Assembly (NCBI GenBank): GCA_021154065.1
Contig: JAJKJG010000368.1
Location: forward strand, 1 to 15,692
DNA: 15,692 nucleotides
Reading direction: 5' to 3'
Origin: Methylobacterium sp.
GTDB taxonomy: Bacteria; Pseudomonadota; Alphaproteobacteria; Rhizobiales; Beijerinckiaceae
Made by a program: the position numbers and the translations under genes. Of the stretch, positions 1 to 8,149 are shown piece after piece (positions within the stretch are counted from its first letter, which is position 1; each line of letters starts with the position of its first letter). The notes under the pieces are model-generated. The model worked only from the letters and a program-made list of their open reading frames with translations, did no database searches and was not told the DNA's origin.

Positions 1-567
1 ATCCACGAGTGGGACGGCATGATCAAGGACCTACTTCGCGGAGAGTACGATGCCATCATGGCTTCGCTCGCGATCACCGAGAAGCGCCAGGCCCGTATCG
101 CTTTCTCGAAGCCCTATTACCGCATTCCGGCGGCTTTCGTGGCGCGCAAGGAGAGCGCGATCGCCGACGTGACGCCGGCGGCGCTCGCCGGCAAGGCCAT
201 CGGCACGATCGCCGACAGCCAGCACGCCCGCTTCCTCGAGGAACGCTACCTCGAGGCGGAGGTGAAGAGCTACGGCAAGCTCGAGGACGCGAATCTCGAC
301 CTCGGCGCCGAGCGCCTCGACCTCGTGCTCGGCGACAAGCTCGCCATGACGCGGTTCCTCGACAGCCCGGAAGGCCTGCGCTGCTGCCGGCTCGTCGCCG
401 ACGCGCCCTTCGATCCGGCCTTCTACTCAGCCGGCGTCGGCGTCGGGCTGCGCAAGAGCGACCCCGAGCTCAAGGCGCTGTTCGACCGCGCGCTCGACAG
501 CGTGATCGCCGACGGCACCTACGACCGCATCCGCGCGAAGTACTTTCCCTTCGACACCAAAGGCTGA
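1..567 (+). CDS. Extracellular solute-binding protein family 3 (amino-acid ABC type), 5' truncated
   Basis: The frame is open from base 1 (IHEWDG before the first Met at 19), so the N-terminus and signal peptide lie outside the window. About 188 residues remain of a family that is usually 250-280. The stretch GEYDAIMASLAITEKRQ followed by IAFSKPYYR is the classic family 3 signature (HisJ/ArgT/LAO type), and the second lobe ends with the usual LKALFDRALDSVIADGTYDRIRAKYF pattern, broken here only by short variation. Such proteins bind an amino acid or related small polar ligand in the periplasm and hand it to an ABC permease. Ligand identity cannot be read from this fragment. No permease or ATPase gene follows on this strand, so any transporter partner would have to lie upstream. 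Lobe-two residues CC (ctgctgc at about 381-387) are unusual but not diagnostic. Confidence 0.9.
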   Translation: MHEWDGMIKDLLRGEYDAIMASLAITEKRQARIAFSKPYYRIPAAFVARKESAIADVTPAALAGKAIGTIADSQHARFLEERYLEAEVKSYGKLEDANLDLGAERLDLVLGDKLAMTRFLDSPEGLRCCRLVADAPFDPAFYSAGVGVGLRKSDPELKALFDRALDSVIADGTYDRIRAKYFPFDTKG

Positions 568-618
568 CGGCCGCGGGATTGTGAGAATTCGCGCTTGGAT
601 TGGCGGAACGAGCGGCGT

Positions 619-647
619 TTGACGCTCCTTCCCGCCGCCCGTAGAAC
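619..647 (+). promoter_or_regulatory. Candidate sigma70-type promoter for the dehydrogenase gene
   Basis: TTGACG at 619-624 and TAGAAC at 642-647 are separated by 17 bases and lie 47 bases before the ATG at 694. The -35 box matches the consensus at 5 of 6 positions and the -10 at 4 of 6. It sits in the 126-base gap after the binding-protein gene. This is a pattern match only. Confidence 0.4.
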
Positions 648-693
648 CGTCGCGGCGCCGAGGCGCTCCTCACCACTTGAAAGGCTTCCGGCG

Positions 694-1560
694 ATGGCGA
701 AGGTCGCGTTCCTCGGTCTCGGCGTCATGGGCTATCCGATGGCGCGCCACCTGAAGGCCAAAGGCCACGAGGTCACGGTCTACAACCGCACGACGGCAAA
801 GGCCGAGAAATGGGCCTCGGAGAACGGCGGCCGGGTCGGCAAGACGCCCCTCGAGGCGGCCGAGGGCCAGGAAATCGTCTTCTCCTGCGTCGGCAACGAC
901 GACGACCTGCGCCAGGTGGTGCTCGGACCGGACGGCGCGCTTGCCGGCATGAAGGCGGGGGCGACCCTCGTCGACCACACCACCGCCTCGGCGCTCGTCG
1001 CGCGCGAGCTTCACGCCAAGACGAAGGAGAAGGGCGTCGGCTTTGTCGACGCGCCGGTCTCGGGCGGCCAGGCCGGCGCCGAGAACGGCGCCCTCACCGT
1101 CATGTGCGGCGGCGAGCCGGAGCCCTACGGCAAGGTCGAGCCGGTGATCATGGCTTATGCCCGCGCCTGCCGCCTCCTCGGACCTGCCGGATCGGGCCAG
1201 CTCACGAAGATGATCAACCAGATCTGCATCGCCGGCCTGGTGCAGGGCCTTGCCGAAGGCATCCATTTCGGCAAGCGCGCCGGCCTCGATATCGAGGCGG
1301 TGCTCGACGTCATCTCCAAGGGCGCGGCCGGCTCCTGGCAGATGGAGAACCGCGGCAAGACCATGAACCAGGGCAAGTTCGACTTCGGCTTCGCCGTCGA
1401 CTGGATGCGCAAGGACCTTGGGATCTGCCTCGACGAGGCGCGCAAGAACGGTGCCCAGCTGCCGGTGTCGGCGCTCGTCGACCAGTTCTACGCCGAGATC
1501 CAGAAGATGGGCGGCCGCCGCTGGGATACCTCGAGCCTCATCGCCCGGCTCGAAGGATAG
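694..1560 (+). CDS. 3-hydroxyisobutyrate dehydrogenase family NAD(P)-dependent oxidoreductase
   Basis: The product has 288 residues, the usual length for beta-hydroxyacid dehydrogenases (HIBADH, tartronate semialdehyde reductase, GLYR). The N-terminal Rossmann motif FLGLGVMGYPMARHL (residues 6-20) binds the nucleotide. DAPVSGG (119-125) is the substrate-binding motif, and GSGQLTKMINQ contains the expected catalytic Lys172 of this family. The all-alpha C-terminal domain is complete, with the conserved KDL at 240-242. The start at 694 was chosen over upstream in-frame codons because the Rossmann fold begins at residue 3 and GAAAGG lies a short distance upstream. Residue 31 is Asn (VYNR); Asn-Arg after strand 2 is often linked to NADP(H) preference, which is an inference here. 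Substrate is unknown: hydroxyisobutyrate, tartronate semialdehyde or succinic semialdehyde are all possible. Its 3' end converges with the caspase-fold gene, with 44 bases between. Confidence 0.92.
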   Translation: MAKVAFLGLGVMGYPMARHLKAKGHEVTVYNRTTAKAEKWASENGGRVGKTPLEAAEGQEIVFSCVGNDDDLRQVVLGPDGALAGMKAGATLVDHTTASALVARELHAKTKEKGVGFVDAPVSGGQAGAENGALTVMCGGEPEPYGKVEPVIMAYARACRLLGPAGSGQLTKMINQICIAGLVQGLAEGIHFGKRAGLDIEAVLDVISKGAAGSWQMENRGKTMNQGKFDFGFAVDWMRKDLGICLDEARKNGAQLPVSALVDQFYAEIQKMGGRRWDTSSLIARLEG

Positions 1561-1604
1561 ACGGCTCGCCGGGCGGCCTTCCCGCCGCGGCGCTCATCCT
1601 CGGG

Positions 1605-4109
1605 TCAAGGCCGTGCGCCCGGAGGCGGGCAGGGCTGACCGTTCGGCAGCACGCATTTCGGCGGTCCGCCTGGCTGTGGGCGTGGCGGAGCTGCGGCCGG
1701 TCTCGGCGCGGCAGCAGCCGGGGGTGCGGCGGGTTGCGCGGGCGGGGCGCCGGGCGCCGGTGCGGCCGGACGGGGCGGCTGCGCGACGATGGGTTGCGGC
1801 GGGCGCTGCACAGCCGCTGCGGGCGCTGCCTGCGGCGGCGTGGCTCGCGGCGCGTCCGGCGGTGTCGGGCGCGCGACACGCTGGATCCCCGCGGCGCCGC
1901 CTTCCGGCGGCGGTTGGGTTCGCGGCGCCGGCGGGCGGGGCGCTGCGGCGCCAGGCGTCGCTTGAATGCCCGGCTCGGCGGGCCGCGCCGCACCGGGCGC
2001 ACGTCCCTGTGTTCCTAGCTGACGCCGGCGCATCTCGTCGGGAGATGCCGCGCCGGCTTCGCCCGCCGGCGAACCGGGCCCGCGTGCCCCCGCCCCCTGA
2101 CCGAGTGACCCCCCGGACGGTTGGCGGGCGCCCTGCCGGGCCGGCGCGGTTGCCGCGCCAGGCGAGGCGCCGGGGGCGGTCGTGGCGGCCGGCGCAGGCG
2201 CGGTCACGGATCCCGGGGTCGGGGCCGAGGCACCCGGCTGACCGGCGGCTGGCGTCGAGCCCGGCGTGCCGTAGGCACCCGGGGCCGGCGTGATCGCGCC
2301 AGGACGCGGGCCGGGAACACCGGCCGCCCCGGCAGCACCGGGGCCGCCGGGCCCGGGCCTGATCGCGCCGGGGCTCGGTTGCGGGGCCGCGCCCGGCGGG
2401 GCGCCGGTTCCGATCGCGCCCGGTCGCGTTCCGGCCGCCCCCGGGCCCCTCGGCTGGCCGGGGGCGGTCCCGGGCGGCAGCGATGATGGCCGCGCCGGCG
2501 CGCCGGAAGCGGCGGCGGGTGGTGACGCCGCAGGTGCGGACGCTTCGGGCGCACCGGCGGACGGCGCCCCGGCGGCGGGCTGGGGTTGCTGCTGCACCAG
2601 CGGGGTGATCGGGCCGCGCAATCCCGGCTGGCCCGGGACTCCGGGCTGTGCCGGACCTGCCTGCGGTTGGGGCGCGAATTGACCTGGACGAGCACCGGCG
2701 GACGGCGCGCCCGGCCGCGCCTGCAGCGGCGGCGCCGCAAGCGGGATCGTGACTGGACCTTGCGGCGTGAGCGGCGCGATCGGCGGGCGGAACTCCGCCG
2801 GCGCCCGAGCCCGGAGCGGGATCGGGATCGGGATCGGGATCGGGAGGATGCCGCGGGCGGGCGCCGGCGGCGGCGCCTCGAGCCGGGTGATGTACTCCTC
2901 CCGCTCGGGCAGGAGGTAGACCGGCGCGCGCGGCGGCGGCGGCAGGTCGGTGTCGACGTAGACCGTCTCGCGGATCTCGATCACCTCGCCCGGCAGCGGC
3001 GCCGGCACGTCGCGATAGGCGACCTCGTCGAAATCCGGCGGCGGCGCGACCGGGACGGACAGCCGGGTCAGGCGCCGGCGCGCGTCGGAGGTATGCGGAC
3101 CGTTGGGATAGCGCCGCAAATACGTCCAGTAAGCCTCGGGCGAATTGCGCAGCACCGTGCGGCGCCAGATCACCGCCTCGCGCCGCGCGGCGAGCAGCAG
3201 CTTGACCCGGCCCGCAAGCGGATGGCCGGGATAGGCCCGCAGGAATTCCTGGTAGGCCTGGATCGTGTCCTGCTCGACCGCGAAGCTGTAGGCGTCCTCG
3301 GCCGAGGCGGACGCGATCCGGCGCTCGCGAACCGGCGCTGCCGCCGTCGCCTCGACCGGCTCGAAGAACGTGAACGGCGCATTGAGGTTCGCAGCGTGCC
3401 AGGGCGTCTGCCGGCCGCGGGTGATCTCGTGCACCCGAAGCCTGACCCGCGCGAAGAGAGTGGCCGGATCGATGCCCGGCTCGCGCATCATCTCGACGAG
3501 GGCGGCGGCGTAGGCGCCGTACGGCCCCTGCCCTTCCGGCGCGACGGCTCCGGGCGCCGCCGAGAACGCGACGAGGAAGCTCGGCGGCGGCTCGACGATC
3601 GCGAGCCCGCGCGCCAGGCCCTGTCCGCCGGGTGGCAGCGGATATCCCCGTGCCGCGTCCAGAATCACGAGCCGCGTCGCGCCGGGGGTCGCCGAGAGCG
3701 AGCGGATGATATCCGAGACGCGATAGCCCTCGATCGGAACATCGCTTTCGCGCGCGATGCGTGCATCGGTCGGGACGAGGTAGTCCTCGCCTTCGACCTG
3801 AAGCGCGTGGCCGGCGACGTAGATCACGACCGTGGTGTCGGGCGTCGCCGTCTGCACCCCTTCGAGGAAGTCGCGGATGATGCGGCGCAGATCGCCCTGG
3901 TTGAGGTCGCGGCCCTGGACGACCTCGAAACCGGCGCTGGTGAGGGTCTGCCCGACAAGGGCCGCGTCATTGACCGCCGTCGGCAGCTCTCCGGCCGCAT
4001 AGGCGCCCTGCCCGATCACGAGCGCGAGGCGCGGCTCGGCCCGGGCGGCTCCTGCGCCGAAAGACGCGAGGAGGAGGAAGGCGGTCGCGACGACATGTCG
4101 AAGAATCAC
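1605..4109 (-). CDS. Secreted caspase-fold (peptidase C14) protein lacking the catalytic Cys, with long proline-rich tail
   Basis: The 834-residue product starts at GTG (4109). Residues 1-24 form a signal peptide (hydrophobic TAFLLLASFGAG, cleavage near AARA), so it is probably periplasmic. Residues 26-250 show the caspase p20 pattern: RLALVIGQGAY, NDAALVGQTL, VVIYVAGHALQ, then DYLVPTDA, and QTPWHAANLNAPFTFFE near the end. His101 of the dyad is present. The position that is normally Cys in the LDACR motif reads LDAAR (Ala153, codon GCA, bases 3651-3653). Residues 271-350 hold two short repeats of the AYQEFLRAYPGHP / AYWTYLRRYPNGP type, common in this family. From about 352 to the end the chain is Pro/Ala/Gly-rich low complexity, including (Pro-Ile)n at 423-431, closing with a Cys pair in CVLPNGQPCPP. 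Expected to lack cysteine protease activity and perhaps act as a scaffold. It lies 100 bases downstream of the UDG gene on the same strand and may be cotranscribed. Confidence 0.85.
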   Translation of the reverse strand: MILRHVVATAFLLLASFGAGAARAEPRLALVIGQGAYAAGELPTAVNDAALVGQTLTSAGFEVVQGRDLNQGDLRRIIRDFLEGVQTATPDTTVVIYVAGHALQVEGEDYLVPTDARIARESDVPIEGYRVSDIIRSLSATPGATRLVILDAARGYPLPPGGQGLARGLAIVEPPPSFLVAFSAAPGAVAPEGQGPYGAYAAALVEMMREPGIDPATLFARVRLRVHEITRGRQTPWHAANLNAPFTFFEPVEATAAAPVRERRIASASAEDAYSFAVEQDTIQAYQEFLRAYPGHPLAGRVKLLLAARREAVIWRRTVLRNSPEAYWTYLRRYPNGPHTSDARRRLTRLSVPVAPPPDFDEVAYRDVPAPLPGEVIEIRETVYVDTDLPPPPRAPVYLLPEREEYITRLEAPPPAPARGILPIPIPIPIPLRARAPAEFRPPIAPLTPQGPVTIPLAAPPLQARPGAPSAGARPGQFAPQPQAGPAQPGVPGQPGLRGPITPLVQQQPQPAAGAPSAGAPEASAPAASPPAAASGAPARPSSLPPGTAPGQPRGPGAAGTRPGAIGTGAPPGAAPQPSPGAIRPGPGGPGAAGAAGVPGPRPGAITPAPGAYGTPGSTPAAGQPGASAPTPGSVTAPAPAATTAPGASPGAATAPARQGARQPSGGSLGQGAGARGPGSPAGEAGAASPDEMRRRQLGTQGRAPGAARPAEPGIQATPGAAAPRPPAPRTQPPPEGGAAGIQRVARPTPPDAPRATPPQAAPAAAVQRPPQPIVAQPPRPAAPAPGAPPAQPAAPPAAAAPRPAAAPPRPQPGGPPKCVLPNGQPCPPPGARP
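2818..2844. repeat. Hexanucleotide tandem repeat (gggatc, 4.5 copies)
   Basis: The unit gggatc runs four and a half times without change inside the caspase-fold gene. On the minus strand it encodes alternating Ile-Pro. The six-base unit keeps the frame, so copy-number slippage would only change the length of the Pro-Ile stretch. Confidence 0.9.
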
Positions 4110-4209
4110 GATCTTGATCCCTGCGGCTCTCGGGCCGCCTCACCTTAGCCGATGCGGACGCGGTTGAACGGTCTCACGGTGAAAAGTGGGGAAAGCGTGA
4201 CGCCGCGCC

Positions 4210-4851
4210 TCATGCGATGAGTGCGCGCACCTCGTTCTGGAGCGCCGGCACCAGCTCGGCCTCGAACCACGGGTTCTTCCTGAGCCAGCCGTTGTTGCGC
4301 CAGGACGGGTGCGGCATCGGCAGGATGCGCGGGCGGCGCGGCGCCGCGACGATCGCACGCCAGCGCTTGACGGTCGCGGTGAGGCCGGAGTCGCAATCTG
4401 GGCCGAGATGCCAGCTTTGCGCATATCCCCCGATCGTGAGGATCAGCTCGAGCCGCGGCAGCGCGGCGAAGATCGGAGCGCGCCAGGTCTCGGCGCATTC
4501 GCGCCGCGGCGGCAGATCGCCGCCCTTGGCGTCCTGACCCGGGAAGCACGACGCCATCGGGACGATCGCGACGCGCGCCGGATCGTAGAAGACCTCCTCC
4601 GGGATGCCGAGCCAGGTCCTCAGCCGCACGCCCGAGGCATCGGTGAAGGGGCGGCCGCTCGCATGCGCGCGCGTTTCGGGCGCTTGGCTCGCGATGCACA
4701 GCCGCGCGCCGGCGCCGGCCTGGATGACCGGACGCGGCTCGTGCGCGAGCGGCGCACCGTAGCGTGGCTGGTCGCGGCAGATGCGGCAGACGCACAGCCC
4801 GGCGATGACCGGCGCGAGCGCATCGTCAGATGTCGAGGGTGAGTCCGTCAT
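4210..4851 (-). CDS. Uracil-DNA glycosylase family protein (COG1573-like)
   Basis: The 213-residue product resembles a proteobacterial branch of the UDG superfamily. Landmarks are CRICRD (22-27), PRPVIQAGAGARLCIASQAPE (about 39-59; glycosylase motif 1 region), SGRPFTDASG (65-74), FYDPARVAIVPMASCFPG (88-105), LPPRRECAETWR (113-124), LILTIGGYAQSWHL (136-149) and motif 2 HPSWRNNGWLRKNPWFE (181-197). The family excises deaminated bases from DNA in the cytoplasm. In relatives I know, motif 1 reads GQAPG; here it is SQAPE, so two glycines are replaced. Only three closely spaced N-terminal cysteines (20, 22, 25) and isolated ones elsewhere are seen, so the four-Cys iron-sulfur arrangement of family 4 is not evident. 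The start at 4851 overlaps the end of the upstream hydrolase gene by 26 bases, and no clear Shine-Dalgarno precedes it, which points to translational coupling. Enzymatic activity is not assured. Confidence 0.85.
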   Translation of the reverse strand: MTDSPSTSDDALAPVIAGLCVCRICRDQPRYGAPLAHEPRPVIQAGAGARLCIASQAPETRAHASGRPFTDASGVRLRTWLGIPEEVFYDPARVAIVPMASCFPGQDAKGGDLPPRRECAETWRAPIFAALPRLELILTIGGYAQSWHLGPDCDSGLTATVKRWRAIVAAPRRPRILPMPHPSWRNNGWLRKNPWFEAELVPALQNEVRALIA

Positions 4852-5569
4852 GCGCCGGGAGATAGCCGCGCGCTTCGATCTCGGCGAGCTTGTCGAGCAC
4901 CTCCGCGCTCATATGCGTCAGCATGATGCGCCGGGCGTTGAAGCGGGAGCGGTTGGCGTCGATCTCCTCGAGGCTGAGATGGGCGACCGGAGCGCCCGAG
5001 AGCCGGTAGCATTCGGTGATGAAGAGGTCCGCCCCCTGCGCTGCCTCGACGAGCGCCTCGGTCCAGCTCGTGTCGCCGGAATAGACGAGGGTGCCGGCGC
5101 CGTCGGTGAGCCGCACGGCGGTCGAGGGCGCGCCCGAGGGGTGGACCACCTGGGTCGTGCGGATGCGAAGGTCGGCATGGACGTGGTCCTGGCCGACCGG
5201 CAGATCGAGGATGTTCAGCGCGAATTTCCACCGGTTCCCGGACGAGCCGGGGAAGAACACCTCCATCGCCGCCGTGACGCGCTCGCCCGTGCCGACCGGG
5301 CCGATGACGGTCAGCGGCTTGTCGCGGTGGCTGTCGAACTGGGCGTCGAGGAAGAGGAACGGGAGGCCGCCGAAATGGTCGCCGTGGAGGTGCGACAGCA
5401 TCACCGCGTCGATGCGGTTGAGGTCGATCCCGAGCCGCTTCAGCGCGACGAGCGAGGTGGCGCCGAAATCGAGCGCGATCGCCGCCGCCGCGGTCTCGAT
5501 GAAGAAACACGTGTTTGCCCGCCCGCCCGAGCCGAACGCGTCCCCGCAGCCGACGACCGTCAGGCGCAT
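4826..5569 (-). CDS. Metallo-beta-lactamase-fold hydrolase (RNase Z / PhnP-like branch)
   Basis: The 247-residue product begins at ATG 5569 (MRLTVVGCGDAFGSGGR, a typical start for this branch). A longer frame reaching 5632 adds 21 residues that do not look like this fold and overlap the preceding gene. The metal site is complete: SHLHGDH (59-65; His60, His62, Asp64, His65), His143 in VVHPSG, Asp166 in YSGDTSW, and a late His219 in LTHMS. GGLPFLFLDAQF after the main motif matches one-domain MBL hydrolases of the AtsA/RNase Z/PhnP type. Two metal ions, a phosphodiester or ester substrate and a cytoplasmic location are expected from the family, but the substrate is unknown. Four bases separate its ATG from the stop of the glutathione S-transferase gene, and its 3' end overlaps the UDG-family gene, so the three form an operon. 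Confidence 0.9.
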   Translation of the reverse strand: MRLTVVGCGDAFGSGGRANTCFFIETAAAAIALDFGATSLVALKRLGIDLNRIDAVMLSHLHGDHFGGLPFLFLDAQFDSHRDKPLTVIGPVGTGERVTAAMEVFFPGSSGNRWKFALNILDLPVGQDHVHADLRIRTTQVVHPSGAPSTAVRLTDGAGTLVYSGDTSWTEALVEAAQGADLFITECYRLSGAPVAHLSLEEIDANRSRFNARRIMLTHMSAEVLDKLAEIEARGYLPAHDGLTLDI

Positions 5570-5573
5570 GGCG

Positions 5574-6185
5574 TCACGCCTGCGCGCTGGGGCGGGCGGC
5601 GAGCTCCGCATGCCAGCGCCGCACGTTCGCAAGGTCGTCCGGGAGACTGAGCTTCGCCAGCTTCATGAAATCGAGCCCGACGAGCCCGGTGATGTCGGCG
5701 ATCGAGAAGCGGTCGCCGGCAATGAACCGGCGGTCGGCGAGATCGCCGTCGAGAAAGCGCAGGAACTCGATGACCCGCGGCTTGTTGGTCTCGCCCCAGG
5801 CGGCGACCTGCGGCACCTCCATCTCGGCCATCGCCGGGTGGAGGTGGCGGAAAACCGCCGCGACCGTGCCGAGCAGGCCGAACTCGAGGCGCCGCTGCCA
5901 CATCTCGACACGAGCCCGCTCGAGCGCGCCGGTGCCGAACAGCGGCGGCTCGGGATGCAACTCCTCGAAATAGCGGCAGATCGCGATCGACTCGCTGATC
6001 ACGGTCCCGTCGTCGAGCTCGAGGGCCGGAGTGCGTTGCAGCGGATTGACGGCCACATAGGCCGGCGCCTTGTGCTCGAGCCGGGCAAGGTCGATCGAGA
6101 CGACCGGGACCGTGACGCCTTTCTCGGCGAGAAATACCCGCACCCGGCGCGGGTTCGGCGCCCGGTCGGTGTCGTAGAGCTTCAT
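5574..6185 (-). CDS. Glutathione S-transferase
   Basis: The 203-residue product has the two-domain GST layout. The N-terminal thioredoxin-like part shows APNPRRVRVFLAEKG (9-23), the cis-proline of TPALELDDG (Pro53) and ESIAICRYFEELHP, where Glu65-Ser66 would hold the gamma-glutamyl group of glutathione. The helical C-terminal domain contains RFIAGDRFSIADITG, with the N-capping Ser-x-x-Asp typical of GST folding. No classic catalytic Ser, Cys or Tyr can be assigned with certainty near residue 9; Asn11 or Arg13 take that neighbourhood. It probably conjugates glutathione to electrophiles in the cytoplasm. It is first in the minus-strand run GST-MBL-UDG, with a purine-rich AAGGGGGG just upstream of the ATG. 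Class assignment within the GST family needs a search. Confidence 0.92.
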   Translation of the reverse strand: MKLYDTDRAPNPRRVRVFLAEKGVTVPVVSIDLARLEHKAPAYVAVNPLQRTPALELDDGTVISESIAICRYFEELHPEPPLFGTGALERARVEMWQRRLEFGLLGTVAAVFRHLHPAMAEMEVPQVAAWGETNKPRVIEFLRFLDGDLADRRFIAGDRFSIADITGLVGLDFMKLAKLSLPDDLANVRRWHAELAARPSAQA

Positions 6186-6295
6186 CGAGGGGCCCCCTTC
6201 GGGCGAATCCGAACCACGGCAAGCGCGGTCGAGTCAATCGGCCAAGCTTTCAGCGCGGCGAGCGTCCGGCGGTGGCAGGTTTGATCCCCGAGCCG

Positions 6296-6324
6296 AAAAG
6301 AAAGGGCGCGGCTTTCGCCGCGCC
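6296..6324 (-). terminator. Rho-independent terminator, minus strand
   Basis: Bases 6305-6312 (ggcgcggc) and 6317-6324 (gccgcgcc) form a perfect 8-bp GC stem. On the minus strand the loop is GAAA and the transcript then reads CTTTCTTTTC (6304-6295). The T-rich tail exists only for leftward transcription, so the hairpin terminates something transcribed from the gap to its right, not the plus-strand kinase or the GST gene. Confidence 0.75.
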
Positions 6325-6372
6325 AGGGGTCTCGAGGGTCAGGAGGAAACATCCTCTTTGTACCGCGAGGTG
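6296..6372 (-). ncRNA. Candidate trans-acting small RNA (possible suhB/MmgR, alpha-r8-like)
   Basis: No protein gene on the minus strand explains the terminator at 6296-6324. Immediately 5' of it, the leftward transcript carries GAGGA-TGTT-TCCTC (a 5-bp hairpin at 6343-6356), whose 3' side runs into the CU-rich segment TTTCCTCCTGACCC, complementary to a Shine-Dalgarno. The alphaproteobacterial suhB/MmgR family (Rfam suhB), as I recall, has a conserved UUUCCUCCCU segment near a strong terminator and is about 77 nt; the first eight bases match here. The 5' end at 6372 is set only by that length and is uncertain. I see no convincing promoter boxes. This is an inference from motif plus terminator plus orphan position. 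Confidence 0.45.
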
Positions 6373-6382
6373 CCCTGGCCGA

Positions 6383-6400
6383 ATGTGCGCTGGCGCACAT
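6383..6400. promoter_or_regulatory. Perfect 8-2-8 palindrome (candidate operator)
   Basis: ATGTGCGC-TG-GCGCACAT is a perfect inverted repeat with a 2-base centre. It lies just upstream of the putative small RNA and 123 bases before the kinase ATG at 6523. Its symmetry and short spacer suit a dimeric regulator better than an RNA hairpin. The binding factor is unknown. Confidence 0.4.
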
Positions 6401-6424
6401 GCAAATTGGGTAGCGCCCGGCGGG

Positions 6425-6442
6425 CTTCCGGATCTCCGGAAG
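6425..6442. promoter_or_regulatory. Second perfect 8-2-8 palindrome
   Basis: CTTCCGGA-TC-TCCGGAAG is a perfect inverted repeat of the same architecture as the site at 6383-6400 but of different sequence. It sits 24 bases before the alternative kinase ATG at 6466 and 81 before the preferred one at 6523. It may be an operator or a leader hairpin. Confidence 0.35.
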
Positions 6443-6522
6443 AGGATGGTTAACCAATCTCCTCCATGGTGGCTTTGCCGGGGCGTCGGCTGTCGCCTGC
6501 CCGGCGGGTTGCGTGTTGCGTG

Positions 6523-8049
<1,527 letters not shown>

Positions 8050-8052
<3 letters not shown>

Positions 8053-8097
8053 AGCGCGATGACTTCTCGTCGAGTCGTCATCCCGCTCTATCTTTTT
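8050..8097 (+). terminator. Rho-independent terminator of the histidine kinase gene
   Basis: TAGAGCG (8050-8056) pairs with CGCTCTA (8084-8090), and after one C/C mismatch GATGAC (8058-8063) pairs with GTCATC (8077-8082), followed by TCTTTTT. The 5' arm begins with the kinase's own TAG stop codon, so stop and terminator are merged. Confidence 0.7.
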
Positions 8098-8101
8098 GCT
8101 C

Positions 8102-8148
8102 GAGCATGATCTTTTTCGAAAACCGGTTCCCACTTTTCGGGATCATGC
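8102..8148. repeat. REP-like dispersed intergenic repeat (Hyphomicrobiales type)
   Basis: GCATGATC (8104-8111) and GATCATGC (8141-8148) form an outer stem; CGAAAA (8117-8122) and TTTTCG (8134-8139) form an inner one around ACCGGTTCCCAC. I recognise the GAAAAGTGGGAACCGGTTTTC core with GATCATGC ends as an intergenic repeat common in Bradyrhizobium, Rhodopseudomonas, Methylobacterium and relatives. It ends one base before the cobT stop codon and probably also ends leftward or rightward transcription between the convergent genes. Confidence 0.7.
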
Positions 8149-8149
8149 G

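Noticed and set aside
810..2018. Plus-strand open frame of 402 codons across the end of the dehydrogenase gene
   Set aside because: Arg/Gly/Pro-rich shadow of two real genes in high-GC sequence, with no recognisable domain.
2586..4148. Plus-strand open frame of 520 codons
   Set aside because: It is antisense to the caspase-fold gene, extremely Arg/Asp-rich, and matches no fold; the minus-strand frame has a signal peptide and clear family motifs.
6182..6457. Minus-strand open frame of 91 codons in the GST/kinase gap
   Set aside because: It runs through the terminator hairpin and into the GST start, with no domain or RBS; the region is better explained as noncoding RNA.
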